This document shows, in pieces, positions 1-9,700 of a stretch of DNA of 11,175 nt. Position 1 is the stretch's first letter; each line of letters starts with the position of its first letter. The position numbers and the translations under genes were made by a program. The notes beneath the pieces were generated by a model that worked only from the letters and a program-made list of their open reading frames with translations, had not been told where the DNA came from and searched no databases. The DNA is taken from assembly GCA_002774415.1 (NCBI GenBank), contig PEYL01000018.1:1-11175 (forward strand), written 5' to 3'. The DNA is from Candidatus Portnoybacteria bacterium CG08_land_8_20_14_0_20_40_83. Lineage in GTDB: Bacteria; Patescibacteriota; Minisyncoccia; Portnoybacterales; GWB1-42-6.

Positions 1-536
1 ATCTGCTGGCCGTTGATTGTTAATTTGACAGAATATTCTGCTTGGCCTAAAATTCTGATTGAAGAACTATTAATTGTTAGGTCTTGTGCCGGATAATCCA
101 AAACAAGTCTTGGCGGAGCAATTAAATAATCCAGTTGATAAACCAAATAACTTAAAATTGCAAGGAAAATAATGGCAATCACCGCCCATCGTATTCTTTT
201 TGGCGTAATAATTATTTTTGGCGAAGACAGAGAAGGCAATTTTAAAATTTCTTTCTCATTCTTTGAGCTGACTGCTTTGAATTCGTTTTGAATCTGCCCC
301 AAGATTTCATCTGGGGGCAGATTCAAAATCTGACAATATTTTTTTAAAAATCCCCGGATATAAACAAAAGCGGGTAATTTTTTATACCTGCCCTCCTCTA
401 ATTGTTCTAAGTATCCAAGCTGAATTTTTGATATTTCGGCAAATTTTTTAAGACTGAACCCGGAACTTTCTCGCGCTTTTTTAAGACGCTGGCTGAGCGT
501 CTGCGGCCCCTCCTCTTTTTTGTTAAAAGGTTTCAT
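1..536 (-). CDS. RodZ-like membrane protein with N-terminal helix-turn-helix (partial, C-terminus beyond window)
   Basis: Reading the minus strand from the ATG at 536 gives 178 codons open to the window edge. Residues about 12-75 form a Cro/C1-like helix-turn-helix of the HTH_25 type (SQRLKKARESSGFSLKKFAE, then the family-typical YLEQLEEG and PAFVYIRGFLKKYC). A lysine-rich linker leads to one membrane helix at about 116-134 (RWAVIAIIFLAILSYLVY), followed by the start of a beta-rich outer domain. This layout, cytoplasmic HTH, single helix, extracytoplasmic beta domain, is that of RodZ, which links MreB filaments to the wall-elongation machinery; whether this protein does that is inferred. The start overlaps the ftsK stop by 14 bases, so translational coupling is likely. 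An in-frame TTG at 548 preceded by GGAAGAG is a weaker alternative start. The end and the full outer domain cannot be seen. Confidence 0.85.
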   Translation of the reverse strand, partial: MKPFNKKEEGPQTLSQRLKKARESSGFSLKKFAEISKIQLGYLEQLEEGRYKKLPAFVYIRGFLKKYCQILNLPPDEILGQIQNEFKAVSSKNEKEILKLPSLSSPKIIITPKRIRWAVIAIIFLAILSYLVYQLDYLIAPPRLVLDYPAQDLTINSSSIRILGQAEYSVKLTINGQQ

Positions 537-2688
537 CTTGGTTTTCAAAATGTTCTCTTCCGGATTCCGGGCTCAAATAAACTTCCCGCGGTTTGGCGCC
601 GTCTCCAGGCCCGATAACTCCTTTATTTTCCAAAATATCAAGCAGCCTGGCGGCTCTGGCATAGCCGACTCTCAGACGGCGTTGCAGGAGCGAAGCAGAA
701 GCTTTTCGCGACTCAACCACTAATTTTTTTGCATCTTCGTAAAAGTCGTCATCAAATTCTCCTTCGCCGCCAAAAAGGCCTGTTTGGCCCGATTTTGCCT
801 GGGCAATTTCTTCAGTAAATTCTGCCTTTGCTTGCTTTGACAAAAATTCGGAAACCCGTTTTATCTCTTTCTCGGAAATAAAAGTTCCCTGGATTCTTTT
901 TGGCTTTGATGCGTCTCCGGAAAGAAACAGCATGTCGCCGTTGCCAAGAAGTTTTTCTGCGCCTCCTGAATCAAGAATTGTTCGGGAATCAATTTGCGAA
1001 GCAACCTGGAAAGCGACCCGAGAAGTAATGTTTGCCTTGATTAAGCCCGTTATGACTTCAACCGAGGGCCGTTGGGTGGCCAAAACCAGATGAATGCCGA
1101 CTGCTCTGGCCATTTGTGCCAAACGGACAACCGTTGCCTCAACATCGCGGCCGTGCGAAGCCATTAGATCCGCCAGTTCGTCAACGATAATAATAATATA
1201 CGGCAGAGGCTCTTCCAGGTCGCCGTCAATAAATTTTTTATTATACGCAATTATATCGCGCGCCTGGACATCCGAAAGAATTTCAAATCTTTTTTCCATT
1301 TCATTTACTGCCCAGCGCAAAGCATTTATCGTTGTCTGCGCGTCAACAATGACTGGTGTTAAAAGGTGCGGCAGACCGTTGTAAATTGGAAATTCAACTC
1401 TTTTTGGGTCAATTAAAATAAGCTTTAAAAAATTAGGCGCATGCCGGTAAAGCAAGCTTAAAATTAAAGTATTTAAACAAATTGTTTTGCCCGTTCCCGT
1501 TGCGCCGGCAATTAAAAAATGGGGCATTTTTTCCAAACTGGCAAAGACAGGAGTGCCGGCAACATCCCTGCCCAAAGCGATGTTCAGCATTTTGTGGTCT
1601 TGATTAAATTCCGGCTGTTCCAATAAATTTCTTAATCTGACCTTTGTCACTGCTTTATTTGGAATTTCAATACCGACTAATGAACGGCCGGGAATAGGCG
1701 CTTCAATTCTTATCGGATGGGCGGCCAAAGAAAGAGATAAGTCGTTCTGTAAAGCCGTAATTTTTGAAAGCCTAATTCCTTGAGCCGGCCGCAGGGTGTA
1801 TTGGGTCACCGTCGGGCCGATATTGACCTCGGCCATTTCAACTTCAATGCCAAAATGCTGGAGCGTGCGTTTGATGATGTTGGCGTTGGCTTTGATGTCG
1901 CCGGAAGTCGGTTCTCCCGAATCGGCTTCCAATAAATCAAGCGGAGGCAGCTTGTAATCTTTAAGCGTCATTTTGCTGGCCAGAATTAATTCAAATTCCG
2001 GCTTTTTGCCGCTTTCTTTTTTTATTTTTTCTTCCTCTTCAATGCTTCTGACCTTAAAAGACGGGGCCGGCAGAACTTTTTTTATCATTGAGCCAAGGGC
2101 GGATTCTTCTTTTTTGGACAATTGAGCTTCGGCTGGCATCTCTTCTTTTTCTTTTTTACCCAAAAGTTTATTGATCAAGCCAATCAAGGAGATATTGAAA
2201 GTTATTAAAATTGAAATCAAAACAAGTGCCAGAAGTATTATATATGTGGCATAGACTCCGATTGCTTTTAGCATCGGCCAGACGACCCCAAACCCGATAT
2301 AGCCGCCGCCGTTTCCTTCAACGCCAAGTCGCCCGGTTAGCACCAGCTGGAAAATTCCCAGCAGCGCGATCAAAAATATGCCGATGCCGATAAACGGCGT
2401 GCCGTAAATGTCTTTGTGAATGGACATCAACATTGCTACACCGACTAAAATTGAGGCAAGCGGCAGTAAAAAATAACCGGCACTGCCAAAAATCAACACG
2501 CCGAATTGATAAAAATAATAGAGAAAATTATGAGGAAGATTGTTCCCGCTAAAAACGCTCAATATCGAAATCAAAGCAAAAACAAAAACTAAAATAGCGA
2601 TTATGCCTTTTTTGGTTTCATCAGCTAAATCAAGCCTGGGCTTTTTGCGCGGCTTTTCTTTGTCTCTGTAATTGTTGTTTTTTGCCAT
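523..2688 (-). CDS. ftsK: DNA translocase FtsK/SpoIIIE
   Basis: ATP-driven double-stranded DNA pump of the division septum, which clears chromosome ends and the terminus before closure. Using the ATG at 2688 the protein has 721 aa. About four hydrophobic segments at 28-46, 57-88, 100-118 and 143-172 anchor it in the membrane. A short charged linker follows, not the long Pro/Gln linker of E. coli. The motor (about 235-630) carries Walker A GATGTGKT (395-402, Lys401), Walker B IIIIVDEL (Asp503, Glu504) and the conserved LATQRPSVEVITGLIKANI. The C-terminal gamma winged helix (about 650-710, ASLLQRRLRVGYARAARLLD) reads KOPS-type polarity sequences in other bacteria. The frame is open 15 codons further upstream to a TTG at 2733, but that stretch lies in an inverted repeat and resembles no family sequence, so ATG 2688 is preferred. 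No clear Shine-Dalgarno precedes it. Its own promoter lies at 2810-2838; the RodZ-like gene overlaps its 3' end. Confidence 0.96.
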   Translation of the reverse strand: MAKNNNYRDKEKPRKKPRLDLADETKKGIIAILVFVFALISILSVFSGNNLPHNFLYYFYQFGVLIFGSAGYFLLPLASILVGVAMLMSIHKDIYGTPFIGIGIFLIALLGIFQLVLTGRLGVEGNGGGYIGFGVVWPMLKAIGVYATYIILLALVLISILITFNISLIGLINKLLGKKEKEEMPAEAQLSKKEESALGSMIKKVLPAPSFKVRSIEEEEKIKKESGKKPEFELILASKMTLKDYKLPPLDLLEADSGEPTSGDIKANANIIKRTLQHFGIEVEMAEVNIGPTVTQYTLRPAQGIRLSKITALQNDLSLSLAAHPIRIEAPIPGRSLVGIEIPNKAVTKVRLRNLLEQPEFNQDHKMLNIALGRDVAGTPVFASLEKMPHFLIAGATGTGKTICLNTLILSLLYRHAPNFLKLILIDPKRVEFPIYNGLPHLLTPVIVDAQTTINALRWAVNEMEKRFEILSDVQARDIIAYNKKFIDGDLEEPLPYIIIIVDELADLMASHGRDVEATVVRLAQMARAVGIHLVLATQRPSVEVITGLIKANITSRVAFQVASQIDSRTILDSGGAEKLLGNGDMLFLSGDASKPKRIQGTFISEKEIKRVSEFLSKQAKAEFTEEIAQAKSGQTGLFGGEGEFDDDFYEDAKKLVVESRKASASLLQRRLRVGYARAARLLDILENKGVIGPGDGAKPREVYLSPESGREHFENQDETF

Positions 2689-2749
2689 ACCCGGTAGTAG
2701 AAATTCGGCTAAAAATTCTAAAAAGTTGCCCAATAGTGAGTTTTATTTT

Positions 2750-2772
2750 GCGCGGCCGTCAGGCGGCCGCGC
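2750..2772. other. GC-rich perfect hairpin, 9-bp stem and 5-base loop
   Basis: Arms GCGCGGCCG (2750-2758) and CGGCCGCGC (2764-2772) pair perfectly around TCAGG. On the minus, transcribed strand it is followed by an A-rich stretch, not a T run, so it is not an intrinsic terminator for the ftsK transcript. The loop on the mRNA strand is CCTGA and contains the stop codon of the small upstream ORF. Confidence 0.8.
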
Positions 2773-2797
2773 CTGCCGAATTTTCACTACCGGGCAT
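2759..2797 (-). CDS. Possible 12-codon upstream ORF in the ftsK leader
   Basis: An ATG at 2797 opens a frame MPGSENSAGAAA that ends at TGA 2761-2759. The predicted transcription start (about 2803) lies only about six bases before this ATG, so the ORF would be almost leaderless. Its codons cover the 5' arms of both the outer inverted repeat and the inner GC hairpin, and its stop is in the hairpin loop. A ribosome reading it would therefore disturb the structures that can cover the ftsK start. The ORF may equally be a chance product of the repeat; nothing shows that it is translated. Confidence 0.25.
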   Translation of the reverse strand: MPGSENSAGAAA

Positions 2798-2809
2798 ATC
2801 TCTCTTTAA

Positions 2810-2838
2810 ATTGTACTCCTGCCAAAGATATTCGTCAA
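2810..2838 (-). promoter_or_regulatory. Sigma70-type promoter for ftsK and the RodZ-like gene
   Basis: On the minus strand TTGACG (2838-2833) and TACAAT (2815-2810) are separated by exactly 17 bases; each matches five of six consensus positions. Transcription would begin near 2803, giving a leader of about 115 bases to the ATG at 2688. It sits after the rpoC terminator candidate and before ftsK, where a separate promoter is expected. Confidence 0.6.
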
Positions 2839-2841
2839 AAC

Positions 2842-2872
2842 AAAAATCCACAGCATTGCTACCATGGATTTT
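2842..2872 (-). terminator. Weak intrinsic terminator candidate after rpoC
   Basis: AAAATCCA (2843-2850) pairs with TGGATTTT (2865-2872); inside the loop AGCA and TGCT can pair again. On the minus strand the stem is followed by TTGTTTTG and on the plus strand by AATTTTTTATTT, so it could act both ways. It lies about 85 bases beyond the rpoC stop and just before the ftsK -35 box. The stem is AT-rich and therefore weak. Confidence 0.4.
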
Positions 2873-2897
2873 AATTTTTTATTTCAAGCGAGTGAGT

Positions 2898-2921
2898 AAA
2901 ATGAAAATAAATTTTCATTTT
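2898..2921. repeat. AT-rich perfect palindrome downstream of rpoC
   Basis: AAAATGAAAA and TTTTCATTTT form a perfect 10-bp inverted repeat around TAAA. CAAGCG occurs on each side as a direct repeat (2885-2890 and 2925-2930). It lies in the rpoC 3' untranslated region, 35 bases after the stop. It lacks the GC-rich stem of a good terminator; it may be part of a dispersed repeat or a transcript 3'-end structure. Confidence 0.5.
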
Positions 2922-2955
2922 CGAGCAAGCGCAGAAAGCAAAGAGTTAATACCCT

Positions 2956-5900
2956 TTATTTGTCTTCTTTATCTACCAGCCTTCCCCCTTCTTGTTGTTC
3001 CGCCCAGTCCTGGCGGAAGCCGGTACCGGCCGGAATTAATTTTCCGATAATGACATTTTCTTTGAGACCTTTGAGTTTGTCTTTTTTGCCGGCAATTGCA
3101 GCACCGATCAAAACTCGGGCCGTTTCCTGGAACGAAGCGGCGGAAAGCCAGCTTTCGGTCGTCAAAGAAACCTTGCTGATTCCCATTAAAAGCTGGACAG
3201 CGGTGGCAGTATCGCCTTTTTTTTCTCTGGCTTTGTCGTTTTCCAGCAAAAATATGCTTTTTTCTACGACATCGCCGACCAAAAGATCTGTGTCTCCCGT
3301 ATCCTTAACTTTAACGCGCGAAAACATCTGCTTAATAATAATCTCAATATGTTTATCATTTATTCCCTCGCCTTGGGACATATAAATATTCTGTACTTCC
3401 TTTAAAATGTAGCGCTGGACTGCTTCTTTCCCTACCAAACGATAAAGCTCTTTCAGATCCAAATGCCCTTCGGATAACTGCTGGCCCCTTGTTACTAAAT
3501 CTCCTTGTTTTACCCAAATGCCCTGATTGGTCGGCACAATATAATTACGCGTCTCGTCGCTGAATGAAAATTTCTTTTTTTGTCCTGGTTTTTTGGTTTT
3601 CAGCTGACCGCTGATTTTAATTATCCGCTGATTGTCCTTCTCTTCGATTTCAACAACTTTTCCGTCCAGCTCGCAAATCAAGCTTTTGCCCCTGGGGGGC
3701 CTGCATTCAAAAATTTCTTCAACTCTGGGCAGACCTTGGGTGATGTCGCCGCCGCCAGCCACTCCTCCGGTATGGAATGTCCTCATGGTCAGCTGGGTGC
3801 CCGGTTCTCCTATTGCCTGAGCAGTGACAATTCCTACTGCTTCACCTAATTTTACCAGCTGATTATTCCCTAAATCATAGCCGTAACACATCTGGCAAAC
3901 GCCGTGGCGGGACTGGCAAGTTATGACTGAACGGACTTCTATTTTATTGATTTTTGCTTCATCAATTTTTTTGGCTGTTTGTTTGTCAATTAATACGCCT
4001 TTTTTTGCCAAAACTTTTTCTCCGATTTTAACATCTTCGTGAGCAACGCGGCCAATAATTCGGGAAGCTAAAGAGCGGCCGATTTCAACTCCGTCCTCGC
4101 GATAAATATAGATGCCTTTTCTTGCGTGGCAATCTGCTTCCCTGATCACAATATCTTGAGCCACATCAACCAGCCGGCGAGTTAAATAACCGGCGGTTGA
4201 GGTACGCAAAGCGGTATCGGCCGTGCCTTTTCTGGCGCCGTGCGTGGCAATAAAAAATTCCAGCACATTAAAACCTTCCTTAAAAGAACTCTTAATAGGC
4301 AGCTCAATTATATCGCCGGCCGGGTTAACCACTAGCCCCTTCATACCCATCATCTGACAAGTCGCTCCCCAGGAGCCGCGAGCGCCGGAAGTAATCATGC
4401 TATAAACCGGGCCGTTAGGATCTAATTCCTTAACAACCAATTTTGAAACTTTATCAATCGCCTCAAACCAAATTTCAATAATTCTGGCCCGCCGCTCTTC
4501 TCTGGTAAAAAGACCATCCAAATACTGACGGTGAATAGTTTCTACTTCCTTTTCCGCATTTTCCAAAATTCCTTCTTTTTCAGGAGGGACCCTAAGGTCG
4601 GTCATGCCCCAAGATATGCCCGATATAGTTGCATATTCAAAACCAATTTCTTTTATTTTATCAAGAATGGCAGCCGCTTTTTTGATTCCGCATTTTTCAA
4701 TCACTTCGCCTATCAAAGCCAGCAAACTTTTTTTATCCATCTCTTTATTATAAAAAGGAATTTCTTGCGGCATTTCGCGATACACTAAAAGTCGGCCAAC
4801 ACAGGTCTCAACTATTTCTTTTTTGTGTTCGGAATTAAAATCGCTTGTTAAAATTTTTATTTTTGCCCGCAAATCAATTTCGTCAAATTCATAAGCTAAA
4901 ACCGCTTCTTTGACGCCGCCAAAAATTTTTCCTTCGCCTTTCAAATGTTCTTTAATTTTTGTCATCCAAAAACACCCTAGTATCATGTCCTGCGTCGGAA
5001 TGGCAATCGGTTCGCCGGTGGCAGGCTTTAAAAGATTATTTGCCGAAAGCATAATTTTTCCTGCTTCTGCCTGCGCTTCCCGGGTCAAGGGCAAATGGAC
5101 AGCCATTTGATCGCCGTCAAAGTCGGCATTGAATGCGCGGCAGACAACTGGATGGATTTGAATAGCGCTGCCTTCAATTAAAACTGGCTTGAATGCCTGG
5201 ATGCCTAAGCGATGCAATGTTGGTGCCCGATTCAATAATACAAATTTATCCTGAATGACTTCTTCTAAAATCGCCCAAGCCTCGTCGGTTTCCTGCTCAA
5301 TCAGTCGCCCGGCTCCGCGGATATTGTGGGCGAGGTCGCGCTCAACCAATTTTTGAATAACGAACGGTTTAAATAATTCCAGAGCCATGTGCTTGGGCAA
5401 ACCGCACTGGTAAAGTTTCAAATTGGGCCCAACGACAATAACCGAACGGCCGGAATAATCAACGCGTTTGCCCAATAAATTTTGCCTGAATCTCCCCTGT
5501 TTACCTTTGAGCATATCGGCTAAAGATTTAAGCTGGCGTTTTTGGCCCGTAGCAGCCATAACCGGTCCCTGGCCGCGTCGGGCAGAATTATCAATCAATG
5601 CGTCAACCGCTTCCTGAAGCATTCTTTTTTCATTACGGCAGATGACTTCGGGCGCATTAAGCTCAATCAATCTTTTCAGACGATTGTTTCTGTTGATGAC
5701 GCGCCGATATAAATCATTTAAATCGGAAGTGGCGTAGCGGCCGCCATCCAAAGCAACCATCGGTCTCAAATCCGGCGGCAAAACAGGCAAAACCGTCACG
5801 ATCATCCATTCGGGCCTTATTTTTGATTTTATCATTCCTTCTATCAGTCTTAACCTTTTCATCGTCCGTTTTTTTGAAACATCGGTAGAATTTTTTATTT

Positions 5901-6606
5901 CTGCCTTAAGTTCCTCTTTTAAGACTCCTAAATCAGTTTCTTTTAAAATTTTCCTGATTGCCTCTGCTCCAATGCCGACTTCAAAAACTTGACCATATTT
6001 CAAACTGAGGTCAAAATAATCAATTTCAGAAATAATTTCGAGCTTTTTTAATCCTTTGAGCTCGGCAATGCTTTTATCCCTCATCTCTTTTATCTTTTGT
6101 TTTTCCGCGCCCGAAGAAGCCGTTTTTATTTTTTGCTTATATTCTTTTTCAACTTCTTGCAGGGTTTTTGTTCTTGCCGATTCATCAATATTAGTGACAA
6201 TATAGCTTGCAAAATAAATCACTTTTTCAAGTTCCTGGACCGAAAGATCCAAGACGAGGCCAATCCGCGAAGGCACGCCTCTTAAAAACCAAATATGCGA
6301 AACCGGCGCGGCCAGCGTTATATGGCCCATCCGTTCGCGCCTGACGATTGAACGAGTCACCTCCACTCCGCATTTGTCACAAACTATACCCTTATATCTG
6401 ATACGTCTGTATTTGCCGCAATAACATTCCCAGTCTTTTTCCGGGCCAAAAATTTGTTCAGAAAATAAACCGTCTTTTTCCGGCTTCTGAGTCCTATAAT
6501 TAATAGTTTCTGGCTTCAAAACTTCTCCGTGCGACCAGCCTAAAATCTGCTCGGGCGAGGCGAGCGTTAATTTAATTGCTTGAAAATCAGATACTTTGAT
6601 AGACAC
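2956..6606 (-). CDS. rpoC: DNA-directed RNA polymerase subunit beta'
   Basis: Largest polymerase subunit, carrying the catalytic magnesium site. Numbering from GTG 6606 (1216 aa): N-terminal zinc site Cys61, Cys63, Cys76, Cys79 in the clamp; [20 protein letters not shown]; active-site NADFDGDQM (493-501) with Asp495, Asp497 and Asp499; bridge helix about 776-811 ([20 protein letters not shown]); second zinc site Cys826, Cys897, Cys904, Cys907; trigger loop around 921-951 with His945. There is no large trigger-loop insertion such as that of E. coli, explaining the shorter length. The start must be non-ATG, because the next Met is near residue 93. GTG 6606 gives [20 protein letters not shown], which fits the family N-terminus; TTG 6633 would add nine residues from repeat DNA. 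No Shine-Dalgarno is visible. It follows rpoB by 140 bases and is probably cotranscribed with it. It appears intact and functional. Confidence 0.97.
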   Translation of the reverse strand: MSIKVSDFQAIKLTLASPEQILGWSHGEVLKPETINYRTQKPEKDGLFSEQIFGPEKDWECYCGKYRRIRYKGIVCDKCGVEVTRSIVRRERMGHITLAAPVSHIWFLRGVPSRIGLVLDLSVQELEKVIYFASYIVTNIDESARTKTLQEVEKEYKQKIKTASSGAEKQKIKEMRDKSIAELKGLKKLEIISEIDYFDLSLKYGQVFEVGIGAEAIRKILKETDLGVLKEELKAEIKNSTDVSKKRTMKRLRLIEGMIKSKIRPEWMIVTVLPVLPPDLRPMVALDGGRYATSDLNDLYRRVINRNNRLKRLIELNAPEVICRNEKRMLQEAVDALIDNSARRGQGPVMAATGQKRQLKSLADMLKGKQGRFRQNLLGKRVDYSGRSVIVVGPNLKLYQCGLPKHMALELFKPFVIQKLVERDLAHNIRGAGRLIEQETDEAWAILEEVIQDKFVLLNRAPTLHRLGIQAFKPVLIEGSAIQIHPVVCRAFNADFDGDQMAVHLPLTREAQAEAGKIMLSANNLLKPATGEPIAIPTQDMILGCFWMTKIKEHLKGEGKIFGGVKEAVLAYEFDEIDLRAKIKILTSDFNSEHKKEIVETCVGRLLVYREMPQEIPFYNKEMDKKSLLALIGEVIEKCGIKKAAAILDKIKEIGFEYATISGISWGMTDLRVPPEKEGILENAEKEVETIHRQYLDGLFTREERRARIIEIWFEAIDKVSKLVVKELDPNGPVYSMITSGARGSWGATCQMMGMKGLVVNPAGDIIELPIKSSFKEGFNVLEFFIATHGARKGTADTALRTSTAGYLTRRLVDVAQDIVIREADCHARKGIYIYREDGVEIGRSLASRIIGRVAHEDVKIGEKVLAKKGVLIDKQTAKKIDEAKINKIEVRSVITCQSRHGVCQMCYGYDLGNNQLVKLGEAVGIVTAQAIGEPGTQLTMRTFHTGGVAGGGDITQGLPRVEEIFECRPPRGKSLICELDGKVVEIEEKDNQRIIKISGQLKTKKPGQKKKFSFSDETRNYIVPTNQGIWVKQGDLVTRGQQLSEGHLDLKELYRLVGKEAVQRYILKEVQNIYMSQGEGINDKHIEIIIKQMFSRVKVKDTGDTDLLVGDVVEKSIFLLENDKAREKKGDTATAVQLLMGISKVSLTTESWLSAASFQETARVLIGAAIAGKKDKLKGLKENVIIGKLIPAGTGFRQDWAEQQEGGRLVDKEDK

Positions 6607-6746
6607 GATAATAATGCAAAGTGCAAAGTGCAAAAATCAAAATGACAAATCAAAATTCAAAATTAGCTAATGCTAAAATTGATTTTGACTTTTATCCATT
6701 TTGCATTTTACATTGTCATTTTGCATTTTGATATTTGATTTTTGAT
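6607..6746. repeat. AT-rich repeat spacer between rpoB and rpoC
   Basis: The whole 140-base spacer is low-complexity, made of variants of CAAAATGA, CAAAATTCAAAA and their complements arranged as an imperfect inverted repeat. Exact 11-base inverted pairs are 6638-6648 with 6713-6723 (CAAAATGACAA) and 6631-6641 with 6734-6744 (CAAAAATCAAA). TGCAAAG/TGCAAAA is repeated three times in tandem at 6615-6635, ten bases before the rpoC start. No promoter or U-tailed terminator stands out. The mRNA could fold into one long hairpin between the two genes. It resembles a dispersed intergenic repeat, but its copy number cannot be known from this window. Confidence 0.7.
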
Positions 6747-9700
6747 TTATCTTTCCCCTCTTTCCTCTTCTTCTTTTTTGACTCCGATTAATTCCACTTC
6801 CAACCCCAGGGCTTTCAATTCCGAGACCAATACATTAAAGGATGCGGGCACATTGGGAGCTTTTATGGTCTGGCTCCTGATTATCGCATCATAAGCATTT
6901 GCCCGGCCAACCACATCATCAGATTTTATAGTTAACATTTCCTGCAAAGTATAAGCTGAACCATAACCTTCCAAAGCCCAGACTTCCATTTCTCCGAAAC
7001 GTTGCCCGCCAAATTGTGCCTTGCCGCCCAAAGGCTGCTGGGTAATTAAAGAATACGGCCCGATTGAACGCATATGAATTTTATCTTCAACCAGATGATG
7101 CAATTTCATTATGTAAATTTGGCCAACCGTTACCCTCTGGCCAAAAGGCTGGCCTGTCTGACTGTCATATAATGCAACTTTTCCGTCTTCTGGCAGGCCG
7201 GCTTCTTTAAGCTCCGCTTTTATCTGTTCTTCATAAGCTCCGTCAAGCGCAGGAGTGATTGCCCTGAATCCTAAAATTTTAGCGGCCCAGCCCAAATGCG
7301 TTTCCAGTATTTGCCCGATGTTCATGCGCGAGGCAACTCCCAAAGGATTTAAAACTATATCAACCGGGGTTCCGTCAGCCAGATAAGGCATATCTTCAAC
7401 GGGCAATACTTTTGAAATCACTCCTTTATTGCCATGCCGTCCCGCCAGCTTGTCGCCAACCATCACTTTTCTTAACTGAGCCACTTCAACTTGAATTGTT
7501 TTTATGACACCCGCCTGAAGCTTGTCGCCTTTTTCTCTTGAAAAAACTTTTATGCCGATAACTCTGCCGCGCTTGCCGTGAGGAAGGCGCAACGATGTAT
7601 CTTTAACATCTCTTGCTTTTTCTCCGAAAATTGCCCGCAGCAATCTTTCTTCAGCAGTTAAATCAGCTTCTCCTTTTGGCGAAATTTTACCGACTAAAAT
7701 ATCGTTGGGGCCGACTTCTGCGCCAATTCTGACAATTCCTTCTTCGTCCAGGTCTTTTAGCCTTTCTTCACCGACATTGGGAATATCGGGAGTTGTCACT
7801 TCCGGCCCGAGTTTTGTTTCTCTGACATCGCACGAAAAATCTTCAATATGAATCGAGGTAAACCTGTCATCTCTGACTACCTTTTCAGAAATAATAATCG
7901 CGTCTTCAAAATTACCGCCTCTCCAGGGAATAAAGGCAACCAGTAGGTTCTGGCCAAGCGCCAAATATCCCTGGTCGGTTGCCGCGCCGTCGGCCAAAAC
8001 ATCACCCTTTTTTACTTTTTGCCCCAATTTAGCTATCGGCCGCTGGTTAATACAGGTAAACTGATTGGTGCGCATAAAATTGCGCAGATTATATACGGCT
8101 CTTTTTTTTCTTCCTGTCTTTGAATCTCTGCGATCGGTTTCAATTTCAATATGCGAAGCATCTAAAACCACAACTTTTCCATCATCCTCGGCAATTAAAA
8201 GCTGGCCCGAATAAAATGCCGCTTTCTCTTCAACTCCGGTCGCCACTAAAGGCGCCTGCGGCTTGATACAGGAAACTGATTGACGCTGCATGTTTGAACC
8301 CATCAAAGCGCGGTTTGCATCATCATGCTCCAAAAACGGAATTAAAGACGTCGCAATTGAAATGCATTGCTGAGGCGAAACATCCATAAAATCAATTTTT
8401 TCTTTTTTAGTGATTGATGCCTGTCCTTTAACTCTTGCCTCAACCCGCGATTCCAGCAAATATCCGTCCTTGGAAACAGGGACGCCGGCGTGGGCGATAT
8501 CATGCTTTTGCTCTTCAAAAGCGTCCATATATATAATCTCATTGGTCACTTTGCCGTCTTTGACTTTTCTGTAAGGACATTCCAAAAATCCAAATTCATT
8601 CAACCTGGCATGGCCGGCAAGATTGCCGACAAGGCCGATATTGGGACCTTCCGGCGTCTGAATCGGGCATATTCGGCCGTAATATGTAGAGTGCACGTCT
8701 CTTACCTCAAATCCGGCTCTTTCGCGCGTTAGCCCGCCCGGCCCCATTGTTGACAGCCGGCGTTTATGTTCAAGCTCGGCCAGCGGATTTACCTGGTCCA
8801 TAAATTGCGAAAGTTGTGAAGTGGTAAAAAATTCTTTAACCGCAGCCATAAAGGGCCTGGCATTGATTAGTTGAGCAGGAGTTAAGGTTGCAATATCAAG
8901 AGTGGTCATTCTGTCCCTGATTATTCTTTCCATTCTGGCCATGCCAACTCTTAACTTATTCTGTAAAAGCTCGCCAATTGTCCTTAATCTGCGATTGGCC
9001 AGATGGTCAATATCATCAGGCTGGCCGTCAGAAGCATTATTCAGCTTGATAATTTCTTTGACTACTGCCACCAAATCCCCCGGTCTTATAATCCGATACT
9101 CTTTTGTTAAGGGAGTATTTAAGCCCAGTCTTTGGTTGAATTTCCAGCGGCCAACTTTTGCCAAATCATATCTTTCAAAATTAAAAAACATTGCCTCAAT
9201 CATTTGCTGGGCATTGTCAACCGTCGCCAAATCGCCAGGCCGCAATCTTTTGTAAACTTCAATAAATCCTTCGCCTTTGTTTTTTGCTACATCTTTTTTA
9301 ATTGTCGCCTCAATATATTTTATGTCGGGGTCCAAATCCGCATCCTTGAATATCTTAAACAATTTTTCATCCGTTTCAATGCCAAAAGCCCGCAAAAGCG
9401 AAGTTATCGGCACTTTCCGTTTACGGTCTATTTTGACGCTTATAGAATTATCCAAGTCAGTCTCAATTTCAAGCCAAGCGCCGCGATTAGGAATAATTTT
9501 TGCGCCAAAAAGCTTGCGGCCACGGTGTTCTGAAGTTGTAAAAAATACCCCAGAAGAACGGATTAGCTGGGATATAATCACCCGCTCAACGCCGTTGACA
9601 ATGAATGTTCCTCTAGCCGTCATCAAAGGAAATTCGCCAAGGTATATTTCCTGTTCTTTTGCTTCGCCGGTTTTTTTGTTAATCAATCTCAATTTTCCGC

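Larger units (their letters stand above)
2687..2797. repeat. 111-base imperfect inverted repeat, MITE-like, in the ftsK leader
   Basis: The left arm (2687-2709) and the reverse complement of the right arm (2775-2797) agree at 20 of 23 positions, with the shared core CCCGGTAGT and shared inner end AAATTCGGC. Within the right half lies a perfect GC-rich stem (2750-2758 with 2764-2772). The middle (2710-2749) is AT-rich and unpaired. Size, terminal inverted repeats and lack of a gene fit a miniature transposable element or dispersed palindrome. No target duplication is evident, so the mobile interpretation is inference. The left end supplies the first two bases (AT) of the ftsK start codon. Confidence 0.6.

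Noticed and set aside
2689..2733. N-terminal extension of FtsK from TTG 2733
   Set aside because: The added residues derive from repeat DNA, the start is TTG, and ATG 2688 gives a typical short polar N-terminus before the first membrane helix.
2682..3050. Plus-strand frame crossing the ftsK-rpoC spacer
   Set aside because: It runs through the inverted repeat and the antisense of the rpoC end; no start signal and no protein-like pattern.
2960..3385. Plus-strand open frame of 141 codons inside rpoC
   Set aside because: It is antisense to conserved rpoC codons, has low-complexity Ser/Pro-rich composition and no recognisable domain.
6607..6633. N-terminal extension of RpoC from TTG 6633
   Set aside because: The extra residues are encoded by the tandem TGCAAAG repeat and do not fit the family N-terminus; GTG 6606 does.
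6607..6746. CRISPR array
   Set aside because: The repeats are short, AT-rich, irregular and inverted; there are no equal repeats separated by unique spacers and no cas genes.
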